In this document: positions 44,201 through 53,163 of the stretch, one piece after another
Position numbering within the stretch: position 1 is the first letter of the stretch
Layout: every line of letters starts with the position of its first letter
Origin: Agrobacterium tumefaciens
GTDB lineage: Bacteria > Pseudomonadota > Alphaproteobacteria > Rhizobiales > Rhizobiaceae
Assembly: GCF_017726655.1 (NCBI RefSeq)
Contig: NZ_CP072309.1
Location: forward strand, 1,236,501-1,300,500
Reading direction: 5' to 3'
Length of the DNA stretch: 64,000 nt
Translations under genes and position numbers: made by a program
The notes under the pieces: model-generated
Told to the model about the DNA's origin: nothing
The model's input: the letters and a program-made list of their open reading frames with translations, nothing else
Databases searched by the model: none

Positions 44201-44426
44201 TCACCTTCGGAAACGGGGTTGCGCGGACGCGCCTGCGGGAGAGTTTTCAGAATTGGTAGAGGAAAGGTCAAGCCGGGAGCAAATGCAATCCGTGCATAGG
44301 CTCTGCCAAATTTGGAATTGGTCGGGCCTCGTTGGCTCATGGTAATCGCGGGAAACATAAAAAAAACGACTGGATTGGGGCAAACCCACCATTTTCCGAA
44401 AAATAAGGTCCGAAAGGGGATTTTCG

Positions 44427-46022
44427 ATGATTTCAAGACGCAACCTGTTGATTGCCGGCGCTGCCGTTCCGTTCCTGTCCTATGCGCGCATTCCGGCATT
44501 TGCCGCGACCCCGAAGGACATTCTGGTCGTTGCCCAGCAGCTGGACAATATGACGAGCCTTGACCCGCATGAAGGTTTCGAGGCTGTCGGCGGTGAAATC
44601 ATCTCCAACATGTATCAAAAGCTGGTGCGCGCCAACCGTGAGGATTCCACCAAGGTCGATCCGGTTATAGCAAAATCCTGGGAAGCCGATGCCGACAGCA
44701 AGGTCTTTACCTTCGTGATCGGTGACGATGCGACCTTCGCGAGCGGTGCGAAAGTGACGGCGGAAGACGTTGCGTTCTCGCTGCAGCGCGCCATCAAGAT
44801 GAACAAGAGCCCGGCCTTCATCATCGGCCAGTTCGGCTTCACGCCTGAAAACGCCGAAACGACCATTGTTGCCGCCGACGACAAGACGGTAAAGCTGACG
44901 ACGGCAAAGCCGACCGCCATCTCCTTCCTGCTTTATTGCCTTTCCGCCAATATCGGCGCGATCGTCGAAAAGAAGGCCGTTCTTGCCAATGCTTCCGGTG
45001 AAGACCTTGGCAATGGCTGGCTGCAGAAGAACAGCGCGGGTTCGGGCGATTTCATGCTTCAGGCCTGGAAGCCGAGCGAAAGCGTCGCTCTGACGGTCAA
45101 CCCGAATGGGCCCTACAAGGGCAATATCAAGCGCGTCATCCTGCGTCACGTTACCGATCCGTCTTCCCAGCTTCTGATGCTGCAGAAGGGCGATATCGAC
45201 ATCGCCCGCGACCTGACGTCGGAGCAGCTGCGCACCGTCAAGGACGACGCCAACATCGAGCTGGAGCGTAAGTCCATTGCCTCGCTGGTCTTGATTTCGC
45301 TCAACCAGGGCAATGAGAACCTTGCGAAGCCGCAGGTGTGGCAGGCGATCAAGTGGGCGCTGGACTATAAGGGCATGCAGGAAAACATCGTGCCGCTGAC
45401 GCACGAAATCCACCAGAGCTTCGAGCCGAAGGGCTTCCCCGGCGCCGTTAACGACATTCCGTTCCAGCGCGATGTCGAGAAGGCCAAGGCGCTGATGGCC
45501 GAAGCCGGCCTTGCCGATGGTTTCGAAATCAGCATGGACCACTATTCCGCCCAGCCTTATCCGGATCTGGCGCAGGCCATCCAGGCAAACCTTGCCGATA
45601 TCGGCATCAAGGTGCGCCTGCAGTCGGCCGAAAACCGCCAGGTCCTGACCAAGATGCGCGCCCGCGAACACCAGATGGCGCTCTCCGCATGGGGCACGGA
45701 TTATTTCGATCCGCATTCCAACGCCGATGTTTTCAACATCAACAAGGACAATGGCGACGACGCCAAGTCGAAGCCCTTCCTGTGGCGTTCGCGCTTCAAG
45801 AACGACGACTTTGCCGCCAAGGCGGAAGCCGCGCGTGACGAGAAGGATCCTGCAAAGCGCGTGGAGCTTTATGAAGCCCTGCAGCGCGAGCACATGGAAA
45901 ACAGCCCCTTCGTGTTCATGTTCCAGACCACGAAGACGGCCGCCTTCCGCAAGGGCGTGTCCGGCTTCGAACTCGGCGTTCTCTCCGAGGGCAATTCCTA
46001 CCACGATGCGAAGAAAGCGTGA
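44427..46022 (+). CDS. Peptide ABC transporter, periplasmic binding protein
   Basis: 531-aa SBP family 5 (DppA/OppA type) protein. The N-terminus SRRNLLIAGAAVPFLS looks like a Tat-type export signal, with mature start after AFAA. Family blocks: DPHEGFEAVGGEIISNMYQ, FVIGDDATFASGAKVTAEDV, YSAQPYPDLAQAIQANLADI, AWGTDYFDPHSNAD. First gene of a five-gene importer operon. The 226 bases before it include palindrome CCAAATTTGG (44306-44315), purpose unknown. Confidence 0.92.
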   Translation: MISRRNLLIAGAAVPFLSYARIPAFAATPKDILVVAQQLDNMTSLDPHEGFEAVGGEIISNMYQKLVRANREDSTKVDPVIAKSWEADADSKVFTFVIGDDATFASGAKVTAEDVAFSLQRAIKMNKSPAFIIGQFGFTPENAETTIVAADDKTVKLTTAKPTAISFLLYCLSANIGAIVEKKAVLANASGEDLGNGWLQKNSAGSGDFMLQAWKPSESVALTVNPNGPYKGNIKRVILRHVTDPSSQLLMLQKGDIDIARDLTSEQLRTVKDDANIELERKSIASLVLISLNQGNENLAKPQVWQAIKWALDYKGMQENIVPLTHEIHQSFEPKGFPGAVNDIPFQRDVEKAKALMAEAGLADGFEISMDHYSAQPYPDLAQAIQANLADIGIKVRLQSAENRQVLTKMRAREHQMALSAWGTDYFDPHSNADVFNINKDNGDDAKSKPFLWRSRFKNDDFAAKAEAARDEKDPAKRVELYEALQREHMENSPFVFMFQTTKTAAFRKGVSGFELGVLSEGNSYHDAKKA

Positions 46023-47038
46023 CATTGAACAAGCGCGTTAAAAGCATATCGTCGATACTGAGCAGCGTCCTCCTGACGCTGTTCGGTTTGATGATCATCA
46101 CCTTCATGATCGGGCGCGTCATGCCGGTCGATCCCGTCATCGCGGCGGTTGGCGATAATGCGCCTGAAGACGTCATCGTGCGGGTCCGGGCCGAAATGGG
46201 TCTCGACCAGCCGCTGGTCGTGCAGTTCTTCCATTATGTCTGGCAGGTTCTGCATGGCGATTTCGGCAATTCGATCCTGACCCGCAATCCGGTCTGGATC
46301 GATATCAAGCGCGTTTTCCCCGCCACATTCGAGCTTGCCACCGCAGCGCTTATCCTCGCTGCACTGATTGGCATTCCGCTTGGTGTCTGGGCCGCCGTGA
46401 GGCAGGGCAAGCTCACCGATCAGGTCGTCCGCGTCGTCTGCCTTGCCGGCCACTCCGTGCCCGTCTTCATGCTGGCGCTGATTTCGCTGCTGGTCTTTTA
46501 CGCCACGCTTGGCGTTGCACCCGGACCCGGCAGGCAGGACATCATCTATGACGGCATGATCACGCAGGTGACCGGCCTGATGACGGTCGATACGCTGCTT
46601 GCGGGCGACTGGGACGCCTTTTACGATGCCATCGCCCATATGGTGCAGCCTGTCTGTATTCTCGCCTATTTCAGCATGGCCTATATTACCCGCATGACGC
46701 GCGCCTTTATGATCGACGCGCTGAAGGGTGAATATGTCATCACCGCCCGCGCCAAGGGGCTTTCGGCTATGACCGTGATCTGGGGACACGCCTTCCCGAC
46801 GGTCGCCGTGCAGCTCGTCACGGTTCTCGCGCTCACCTATGCCGGCCTTCTCGAAGGTGCGGTGGTGACGGAAACCGTCTTCAGCTGGCCGGGCCTTGGC
46901 CAATATCTCACCGTCTCGCTCATGAACGCGGACATGAACCCCGTCGTCGGCGCAACCCTGTTGATCGGCTTCATCTATGTCGCCCTCAACCTGCTTGCAG
47001 ACGTGCTTTACAGAGTTATGGATCCTCGCGTTCGATGA
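46019..47038 (+). CDS. Peptide ABC transporter, permease 1 (DppB-like)
   Basis: 339-aa inner-membrane permease with six predicted helices; EAA-type loop at the cytoplasmic side (MIDALKGEYVITARAKGLSA). Start is GTG 46019 overlapping the binding-protein stop by 4 bases; TTG 46025 is the only near alternative. N-terminal block RVMPVDPVIAAVGDNAP is typical of the DppB/OppB type. Confidence 0.92.
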   Translation: MTLNKRVKSISSILSSVLLTLFGLMIITFMIGRVMPVDPVIAAVGDNAPEDVIVRVRAEMGLDQPLVVQFFHYVWQVLHGDFGNSILTRNPVWIDIKRVFPATFELATAALILAALIGIPLGVWAAVRQGKLTDQVVRVVCLAGHSVPVFMLALISLLVFYATLGVAPGPGRQDIIYDGMITQVTGLMTVDTLLAGDWDAFYDAIAHMVQPVCILAYFSMAYITRMTRAFMIDALKGEYVITARAKGLSAMTVIWGHAFPTVAVQLVTVLALTYAGLLEGAVVTETVFSWPGLGQYLTVSLMNADMNPVVGATLLIGFIYVALNLLADVLYRVMDPRVR

Positions 47039-47937
47039 TGTTAGCTAATTTCAGAAACTGGGCGCTGGATGAAACGCCGCATTCGCGAACACAGGCTGCC
47101 TGGGGCAACCGATATCGCATCTGGCTCAACCTCAAGTCCAATCCGCTGGCGGTGATCGGTCTGACCATCATCGTCCTCTTCATTGCGCTGTCGCTGCTGG
47201 CGCCGCTGCTTGCGCCCTACGACCCGGCGACGCAGAATCTCGGCAATCGCCTGGCATTCCCGAGCGCCGAACACTGGTTCGGCACGGATGAGCTGGGCCG
47301 CGACATTCTCTCGCGCATTCTCTATGGCGGCCGCGTCACACTCGGCATGGTCATTGCCGTCGTCGTTCTCGTGGCACCCATTGGCCTCGCCATCGGCTGC
47401 ATCGCCGGTTATTTCGGCGGCATTGTCGATACGGTGCTGATGCGGGTAACGGATGTGTTCCTGGCCTTTCCGCGCCTCATCCTCGCGCTGGCCTTTGTTG
47501 CGGCGCTGAAGCCCGGCGTTGAAAGCGCCATTCTCGCCATCGCGCTCACTGCATGGCCACCCTATGCGCGTCTTGCCCGCGCCGAGACCATGACGGTGCG
47601 CGGCAGCGACTTCGTGGCGGCCTACCGGCTGACCGGCGCTTCCGCCTGGCGCATCATCGCCCGGCATATCGCGCCGCTCTGCGTGCCGAGCCTTATCGTG
47701 CGCATCACGCTCGACATGAGCTCGATCATCATCACCGCCGCCAGCCTCGGCTTCCTCGGCATGGGCGCACAGCCGCCTTCGCCGGAATGGGGTGCGATGA
47801 TTGCGACGGCCAAGCGCTTCATCTTCGAACAATGGTGGGTCGCCACCATTCCCGGCATCGCCATCTTCCTCGTTTCGCTCGCCTTCAACTTCCTCGGCGA
47901 TGGCCTGCGCGACGTTCTCGACCCGAAGGGACATTGA
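47035..47937 (+). CDS. Peptide ABC transporter, permease 2 (DppC-like)
   Basis: 300-aa permease of the DppC/OppC type: N-terminal OppC_N helix (NPLAVIGLTIIVLFIALSLL), then the block HWFGTDELGRDILSRILYGG, EAA loop SDFVAAYRLTGASAWRIIAR, C-terminal FLGDGLRDVLDPK. Start overlaps the previous stop by 4 bases (ATGATG). Confidence 0.93.
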   Translation: MMLANFRNWALDETPHSRTQAAWGNRYRIWLNLKSNPLAVIGLTIIVLFIALSLLAPLLAPYDPATQNLGNRLAFPSAEHWFGTDELGRDILSRILYGGRVTLGMVIAVVVLVAPIGLAIGCIAGYFGGIVDTVLMRVTDVFLAFPRLILALAFVAALKPGVESAILAIALTAWPPYARLARAETMTVRGSDFVAAYRLTGASAWRIIARHIAPLCVPSLIVRITLDMSSIIITAASLGFLGMGAQPPSPEWGAMIATAKRFIFEQWWVATIPGIAIFLVSLAFNFLGDGLRDVLDPKGH

Positions 47938-47940
47938 GCC

Positions 47941-48771
47941 ATGCTGGTCGAAATCGAAAATCTGAAGATCGCTTTCCAGACCCGCACCAGCCGTTTCGAG
48001 GCGGTGCGTGGTGTTTCCATGAAGCTCGGCACTGAGAAGCTTGGCATCGTCGGCGAGTCCGGTTCGGGCAAGAGCCTGACGGCGCGTGCGCTGATGAAGC
48101 TTCTGCCCTCCAATGCCGATATCCGCGCCGACAAGCTCGCATTCGACGGCATCGACGTGTTGTCCGCCAGCGAAAGGCAGATGCGCCAGATCCGCGGCAA
48201 GCGGGCGGGCTTCATCCTGCAGGACCCGAAATATTCGCTGAACCCGGTAAAGACCATCGGCGCGCAGGTGGCTGAAGCCTGGCGCACCCACAAGGGCGGC
48301 AGCAAGCGTGCCGCCATGGAAGCGGCCATCGCCCTGCTCGATCAGGTGAAAATCCGCAATCCGCGTCAGGTGGCTTCATCCTACGCGCATGAGGTTTCCG
48401 GCGGCATGGGCCAGCGCGTCATGATCGCCATGATGCTCGCCCCCGATCCGGAATTGCTGATCGCCGACGAGCCGACCAGCGCACTTGACGCCACGGTGCA
48501 GGCGGAAATCCTGCGGCTGATCGAGGAGCTGGTGTCGGAGCGTGGCATGGGCCTCATCCTCATCAGCCACGACCTGCCGCTCGTTTCGCATTTCTGCGAC
48601 CGCGTCGCCGTCATGTATTCCGGCCGGGTGATGGAGGAGCTGAAGGCTTCCGAACTGCTGAAAGCCGAACATCCCTATACAAAGGGACTTCTGAACTGCA
48701 TTCCCTCGCTGACGCACCCGCGCGAGCGTCTTCCCGTTCTCAACCGTGATGCAGCGTGGTCCAGCCAATGA
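47941..48771 (+). CDS. Peptide ABC transporter, ATPase 1 (DppD-like)
   Basis: 276 aa with Walker A GESGSGKSLTAR, signature here VSGGMGQRVMIAMML (first residues variant), Walker B LLIADEPTSALD and H-loop LISHDLP. The C-terminal oligopeptide domain is short (PYTKGLLNCIPSL), and the iron-sulphur Cys cluster of many DppD proteins is not complete. Confidence 0.91.
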   Translation: MLVEIENLKIAFQTRTSRFEAVRGVSMKLGTEKLGIVGESGSGKSLTARALMKLLPSNADIRADKLAFDGIDVLSASERQMRQIRGKRAGFILQDPKYSLNPVKTIGAQVAEAWRTHKGGSKRAAMEAAIALLDQVKIRNPRQVASSYAHEVSGGMGQRVMIAMMLAPDPELLIADEPTSALDATVQAEILRLIEELVSERGMGLILISHDLPLVSHFCDRVAVMYSGRVMEELKASELLKAEHPYTKGLLNCIPSLTHPRERLPVLNRDAAWSSQ

Positions 48772-49508
48772 TCGACGTCGAAAACCTCCGTATCAAGTTC
48801 GGTGACCGCGAAGTGGTGAAGGGCGTGTCCTTTTCGGTGGAGAAGGGCGGCAGCTTCGGCATCGTCGGCGAAAGCGGCTCGGGCAAATCCACCATCCTGC
48901 GCGCCATGGCGGGCCTCAACGAAAGCTGGGAAGGGCGCATCGCCTTTGCCGGCAAGGATGCCCCTCTGCGTCGTACGCCGGAATTCTTCCGGCAGGTGCA
49001 GATGGTGTTTCAGGACCCCTATGGCTCACTGCATCCGCGCCAGACCATCGACCGTATTCTCAGCGAATTGCCGTTGGTGCACGGCATGGACAACATCGAA
49101 AAACGCATCCAGCAGGCTTTGTCCGACGTGGCGCTGCCGCAGGCGGTCCGTTTCCGTTTCCCGCATCAGCTTTCCGGTGGCCAGCGCCAGCGCGTGGCGA
49201 TTGCTCGTGCGCTGATCGCCGATCCGCAGGTGCTGCTGCTCGACGAGCCGACGTCGGCGCTGGATGTCTCGGTGCAGGCGGAAATTCTGAACCTGTTGCA
49301 GGACCTGCGTGCGGCGCGCAATCTCACCTATATTCTTGTCAGCCACAATCTTGCTGTCATTGCGCATCTTTGCCCGCAGGTGGGCGTGATGTTGAATGGC
49401 GAGATGGTGGAACAGTTGAGCGCGGGTGATCTGCGCGAGGGACGGACGAAACATCCGCATACGGAAGAGCTGCGCAGCCTGAGCATCCGGCTGGAAGAGC
49501 CGGCCTGA
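48768..49508 (+). CDS. Peptide ABC transporter, ATPase 2 (DppF-like)
   Basis: 246 aa: Walker A GESGSGKSTIL, LSGGQRQRVAIARAL signature, Walker B LLLDEPTSALD, H-loop VSHNLAV. ATG 48768 overlaps the previous stop; GTG 48756 is an alternative. Shorter than usual DppF (about 320 aa), with little C-terminal extension. Closes the importer operon. Confidence 0.91.
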   Translation: MIDVENLRIKFGDREVVKGVSFSVEKGGSFGIVGESGSGKSTILRAMAGLNESWEGRIAFAGKDAPLRRTPEFFRQVQMVFQDPYGSLHPRQTIDRILSELPLVHGMDNIEKRIQQALSDVALPQAVRFRFPHQLSGGQRQRVAIARALIADPQVLLLDEPTSALDVSVQAEILNLLQDLRAARNLTYILVSHNLAVIAHLCPQVGVMLNGEMVEQLSAGDLREGRTKHPHTEELRSLSIRLEEPA

Positions 49509-49554
49509 GGGCTGGTCACCCGGCCTAAATTACACATGGATCGAGCGGGTGCCG

Positions 49555-49695
49555 CCCGCTTCTTCTCCCCGAGGGGGAGAAGTCCGCGGCAGCGGGATGA
49601 GGGGGCAAGGGTGGGGTCTATCGCTCGCGTTGCCCCCTCATCCGACCCTTCGGGCCACCTTCTCCCCGGCGGGGAGAAGAAACGAGCCGCAGCGT
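49555..49695. repeat. Rhizobial intergenic palindromic (mosaic) element
   Basis: A series of inverted repeats: TTCTCCCCGAGGGGGAGAAG, then ATGAGGGGGCAA pairing with TTGCCCCCTCAT about 30 bases on, then CTTCTCCCCGGCGGGGAGAAG. The outer arms are related to each other. It is a typical intergenic mosaic element of Rhizobium/Agrobacterium, filling the gap between the peptide importer and the D-aminopeptidase-like gene. Other than possible mRNA folding no function can be seen. Confidence 0.8.
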
Positions 49696-49735
49696 CGAGG
49701 CATTCTGCAAAGACGACAAACCACGAGACCGAACC

Positions 49736-51247
49736 ATGCCACAGCAATTCGACTGGAATGCCGCTTCAACCCTTTCGCAAAGCTTCGTCTCACAATGGGC
49801 GGACAATGAGCCGGGCGGGGCGGTCATCGGTTTTGATCTCGATGGCATCCGTTTCGCTCATGCCGGCGGTGTCGAGAGCCTCTCGACCTTCGCATCTTTT
49901 ACGCCGCAGAGCGTGGTGCGGTATGCCTCGGTCACCAAACATGCCTTCTGCGCCATGGTGCTTGCGTATTCCGATCTGATCGGCCTCGATGACCCACTCG
50001 GCAAACATCTGCCGGAGCTGCAATCGCCGCTCCGCGAGGTGACGGTCGGGCAGGCGCTGGATATGAGCGGCGGACTGCCGGATACACGCGAATGCCTGTC
50101 ACTGCTTGGCCTTTCCGTCTATACCGAAACGAAGGCCGGACCGCTGCTCGATTATCTGTCGCGGCTCACCCGGTTGAATTTCCCTGCCGGCAGCGAGGTG
50201 TCCTATTCAAATACGGGTTACCGTCTGGTGGAAGCGGCCCTCGAGCGCCGGGGTCTCCGTTTTGACGATTTCGTGCAGCAGCAGATTGCCGGTCCCTTTG
50301 GTGTGTTTCTGAAAGCGCCTGACGTCTGGAACGATCCGGTTGACAGACTTGTCCCGGGTTACTGGAAGTCTGAAGAGAACTGGCAGCTTTCCGCCGCCGG
50401 CCTGCATATCTCCGCATCCGGCAGCCTTGCGGGCAGTGCCGAAGCACTCACCCGCTGGCTTCAGGGGCTGATGCGGGGCGAGGGCAGCTTCGCGGGTGTT
50501 CTCGACGGGCTTTCGGCTGAGCGGCCGCTCGCTGACGTGCGGATGAGCGAATATGGCCTCGGTCTGCGCTGGTCGCATTTGGGCGACCGCCGGTTTGTCG
50601 GCCACGGCGGTTCGCATCCCGGCTACAAGACTTACTTCCTGCTCGACCCTGAAAATGGCACGGGATTCGTGGTGGTCTCGAACCGCGAGGATACCAACGG
50701 TTTCAAGATCGCGCTGGAAAGCATGGTGGCTTTGACCGGTCTGCCTTTGCCCAAGCCGGCCGCCAGCCTGCCGGAAGGCCTTTATGTGACCGAAAGCGGT
50801 CCGTGGTGGCTTGAGATCAAGGGCAGCACCTCCACCTTCATCGATGGCGACGACACGCTCTATGAAGATGTCGATGGCTGGGTTTCTTCCCGCTCCGCAT
50901 CTTCTCCGATGCGTCTCAGGTTAGATGGCGATGCCATTGTCGGCGAGGCCGGTCACGCCGCCCGTCGTTTCCTGCCTGTCGGAGAGCATACGGTGCCGAA
51001 TGATCTTTCGGGAACATGGCGTTCGGATGAGGGCGCGGAATTTATCATCAGCGGTCCGTCGCTGACGATGGGCATCGGCCCGACGCGTCGCAGCATGCCG
51101 TTGAAGGCGCTCGGCAATGGCCGCTTTCTGTTCACGCTCATCGATGGGCCGTGGACGAAGCGCGTCTGCCTCAACCGTCTCAGCAACGACCGGATCGAAC
51201 TCGTCTCCAGCCGGGCGCGGATGATCGAATATTATCGTAGCCGATAG
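49736..51247 (+). CDS. Serine hydrolase, D-aminopeptidase (DAP)-like
   Basis: 503-aa penicillin-binding-protein-fold hydrolase. S-x-x-K at Ser65-Lys68 (YASVTKHAF), Y-x-N at Tyr157 (SYSNTGY) and H-G-G (FVGHGGSHPG) in place of KTG. These positions and the two extra C-terminal beta-barrel domains (~350-503) match the D-aminopeptidase of Ochrobactrum (about 520 aa; Ser62, Lys65, Tyr153), which releases N-terminal D-amino acids from small peptides. No signal peptide, so it would act in the cytoplasm on imported peptides. Other beta-lactamase-family esterases remain possible. Confidence 0.82.
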   Translation: MPQQFDWNAASTLSQSFVSQWADNEPGGAVIGFDLDGIRFAHAGGVESLSTFASFTPQSVVRYASVTKHAFCAMVLAYSDLIGLDDPLGKHLPELQSPLREVTVGQALDMSGGLPDTRECLSLLGLSVYTETKAGPLLDYLSRLTRLNFPAGSEVSYSNTGYRLVEAALERRGLRFDDFVQQQIAGPFGVFLKAPDVWNDPVDRLVPGYWKSEENWQLSAAGLHISASGSLAGSAEALTRWLQGLMRGEGSFAGVLDGLSAERPLADVRMSEYGLGLRWSHLGDRRFVGHGGSHPGYKTYFLLDPENGTGFVVVSNREDTNGFKIALESMVALTGLPLPKPAASLPEGLYVTESGPWWLEIKGSTSTFIDGDDTLYEDVDGWVSSRSASSPMRLRLDGDAIVGEAGHAARRFLPVGEHTVPNDLSGTWRSDEGAEFIISGPSLTMGIGPTRRSMPLKALGNGRFLFTLIDGPWTKRVCLNRLSNDRIELVSSRARMIEYYRSR

Positions 51248-51253
51248 GTCGTC

Positions 51254-51284
51254 CGCAGACCTGCGATTTGGTCGCAGGTCTGCG
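51254..51284. terminator. Strong hairpin after the D-aminopeptidase-like gene
   Basis: Perfect 13-bp stem CGCAGACCTGCGA-TTTGG-TCGCAGGTCTGCG, 7 bases after the stop; followed by CTTTAC, not a full T-run. Confidence 0.65.
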
Positions 51285-51373
51285 CTTTACAAGAGGGTTT
51301 CTTTCACGCCTCATTGCACCTAATAAAGACGCTTCTGAATAACCGGAAAGATTTTTTGTTGGGAGTATGAGCC

Positions 51374-52270
51374 GTGGAAGTCAAATGGCTCGAGGATTTC
51401 CTGGCGCTGGCCGGAACGCTCAATTTCTCGAAGGCCGCCGATGAACGGCATGTCACGCAGTCCGCCTTCAGCCGGCGCATCAAGCAGCTGGAAGCCTGGG
51501 TGGGTGCGACGCTCGTCGACCGCGCGTCCTATCCATCGCGGCTGACCGAGGCGGGCGTGAAGTTCGTGCCGGTAGCGCAGGAGACGCTGAAACAGCTCTA
51601 CCATGCGCGGCGGACGCTTCTTCAGGAGGAGGGGGCGGATGCTAGGACGGTGCGGCTGACGGCGCTGCATACATTGTCTTTCACCTTCTTTCCCGGCTGG
51701 TTGAAACGGGTGAACGAAAAGGCGGGGCCGCTGTTTTCCGTGCTGCGGCCCGACTCCGGCAGCATGGAGGAAAACCTCAACTCGCTGGTGGACGGGCAGA
51801 GCGATTTCCTGCTGACTTATGCCCATCACGAAGTGCCGATGCTGCTCGATGCGCAGCTTTTCGAGTTTCGGGTGCTCGGTGCGGAAAAGATCATTCCTGT
51901 TTCAGCGCCCGCAAAAGACGGTTCACCGCTGCACGCGCTTCAGCAAGATGCAAAAAAACCCTTCGCCTATCTGGATTATGAAAAAGCGTCGTTCTTCGGG
52001 CCTTTGTTGCGCGATCTCCTGAGCGCGCGGCTGCCCAAATTCGAGCGGGTGCATGAGGGCAGTATGTCGGTGGGGCTGAAAGCCATGGCGATGGCCGGCT
52101 GGGGTGTGGCCTGGGTGCCGGAAAGCCTGATGCGGCAGGAGATGGATAGCGGCGCGCTGGTGCGCGCCGCCGATCCGAGTTTCGACATTTCCGTCGATAT
52201 CAGGCTCTACCGTTCGAGAGAGAACCGCCGGCCCGTTGTCGAGCGCATCTGGGCGGTTCTCGAAGGTTGA
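51374..52270 (+). CDS. LysR-family regulator, HypT/YjiE-like
   Basis: 298 aa. The N-terminal HTH begins KWLEDFLALAGTLNFSKAAD followed by ERHVTQSAFSRRIKQLE, very like E. coli YjiE/HypT. GTG start at 51374 follows GGGAG. Located between the D-aminopeptidase-like gene and the D-amino acid aminotransferase gene, so it may control these peptide and amino-acid genes; the HypT likeness points instead to oxidant stress. The sequence does not decide. Confidence 0.83.
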   Translation: MEVKWLEDFLALAGTLNFSKAADERHVTQSAFSRRIKQLEAWVGATLVDRASYPSRLTEAGVKFVPVAQETLKQLYHARRTLLQEEGADARTVRLTALHTLSFTFFPGWLKRVNEKAGPLFSVLRPDSGSMEENLNSLVDGQSDFLLTYAHHEVPMLLDAQLFEFRVLGAEKIIPVSAPAKDGSPLHALQQDAKKPFAYLDYEKASFFGPLLRDLLSARLPKFERVHEGSMSVGLKAMAMAGWGVAWVPESLMRQEMDSGALVRAADPSFDISVDIRLYRSRENRRPVVERIWAVLEG

Positions 52271-52277
52271 TACCTGC

Positions 52278-53144
52278 TTAAATCGCCGTGCGGCGGGCGT
52301 TTTCGAGATAGAGTTCGCGCAGGCGGCTTACCATCGGGCCGGGCTTGCCGTTACCTACCGGCTTGCCGTCGATCTTCGTGACAGAAACCACGAAGTTGGA
52401 CGCGCTCGTTAGGCAGGCCTCATCGGCGTTCATGGCTTCCTCCAGCGTGAAGGGGCGTTCTTCCAGCGTGAAGCCGGCCTCCTTGGCCAGTTGCAGAGCA
52501 GCAAGGCGTGTGCAGCCGGGCAGAGTCTTGTTGCTGTTACCGCGGGTGATGATCTTCTTGTCTGCAGTGACGATGTAAGCGGTGGAGGAGGCGCCTTCGG
52601 TCACGAACCCGTCCTCGATCATCCACGCCTCGTCACAGCCTTCGGCCTTGGCGATACGCTTCGCCATGACCTGCGGCAGCAGGCAGACGCTCTTGATGTC
52701 GCGGCGTGCCCAGCGCTGGTCGGGAACCGACTTTACGGAGACGCCGGCCTCCTCGACGGGGGTGCCAAGCAGCTTTTTGGCCTGGGTGAACATGACGAGC
52801 GTCGGCTTCAGATCGGCGGAGAACAGGAAGTTGCGGTCCTCGGCGCCACGCGTCAGCTGCAGATAGATCATGCCTTCAACGAGATTGTTGTCGGCGATTA
52901 GGCGGCGTTCGGCCTCAACGATGTCCTTCGTCGTGACCGGCAGGGCCACGTCGATTTCGCGGGCGCTGCGTTCCAGCCGGGCCATATGCAGATCGCTGTC
53001 GATCAGCTTGCCTTCCAGAACCGAGGTGACTTCGTAAATACCGTCGCCGAACAGAAAACCGCGGTCGAAGATGGAAAGGCGGGCGTCCGCTTCGGGCAGA
53101 AATTCGCCGTTGACGTAAACGATGCGGCCGGATGGGCTGGTCAT
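52278..53144 (-). CDS. D-amino acid aminotransferase
   Basis: 288-aa class IV PLP aminotransferase, converting D-amino acids and 2-oxoglutarate to keto acids and D-glutamate (or the reverse). Catalytic Lys151 in RRDIKSVCLLPQV; other marks are FDRGFLFGDGIYEVT, YLQLTRGAEDR, and EGASSTAYIV. The block RxDIKSxxLLPxV is typical for D-alanine aminotransferases and not for branched-chain enzymes. Start ATG 53144; 19 bases downstream of the DmpA-type gene, same strand, so the two probably form an operon. Confidence 0.9.
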   Translation of the reverse strand: MTSPSGRIVYVNGEFLPEADARLSIFDRGFLFGDGIYEVTSVLEGKLIDSDLHMARLERSAREIDVALPVTTKDIVEAERRLIADNNLVEGMIYLQLTRGAEDRNFLFSADLKPTLVMFTQAKKLLGTPVEEAGVSVKSVPDQRWARRDIKSVCLLPQVMAKRIAKAEGCDEAWMIEDGFVTEGASSTAYIVTADKKIITRGNSNKTLPGCTRLAALQLAKEAGFTLEERPFTLEEAMNADEACLTSASNFVVSVTKIDGKPVGNGKPGPMVSRLRELYLENARRTAI

Positions 53145-53163
53145 GGAAACTCCGTCTGGAAGG

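Noticed and set aside
44433..46025. 530-codon minus-strand frame covering the peptide-binding protein gene
   Set aside because: Mirror of a well-supported SBP gene; no start signal and no domain.
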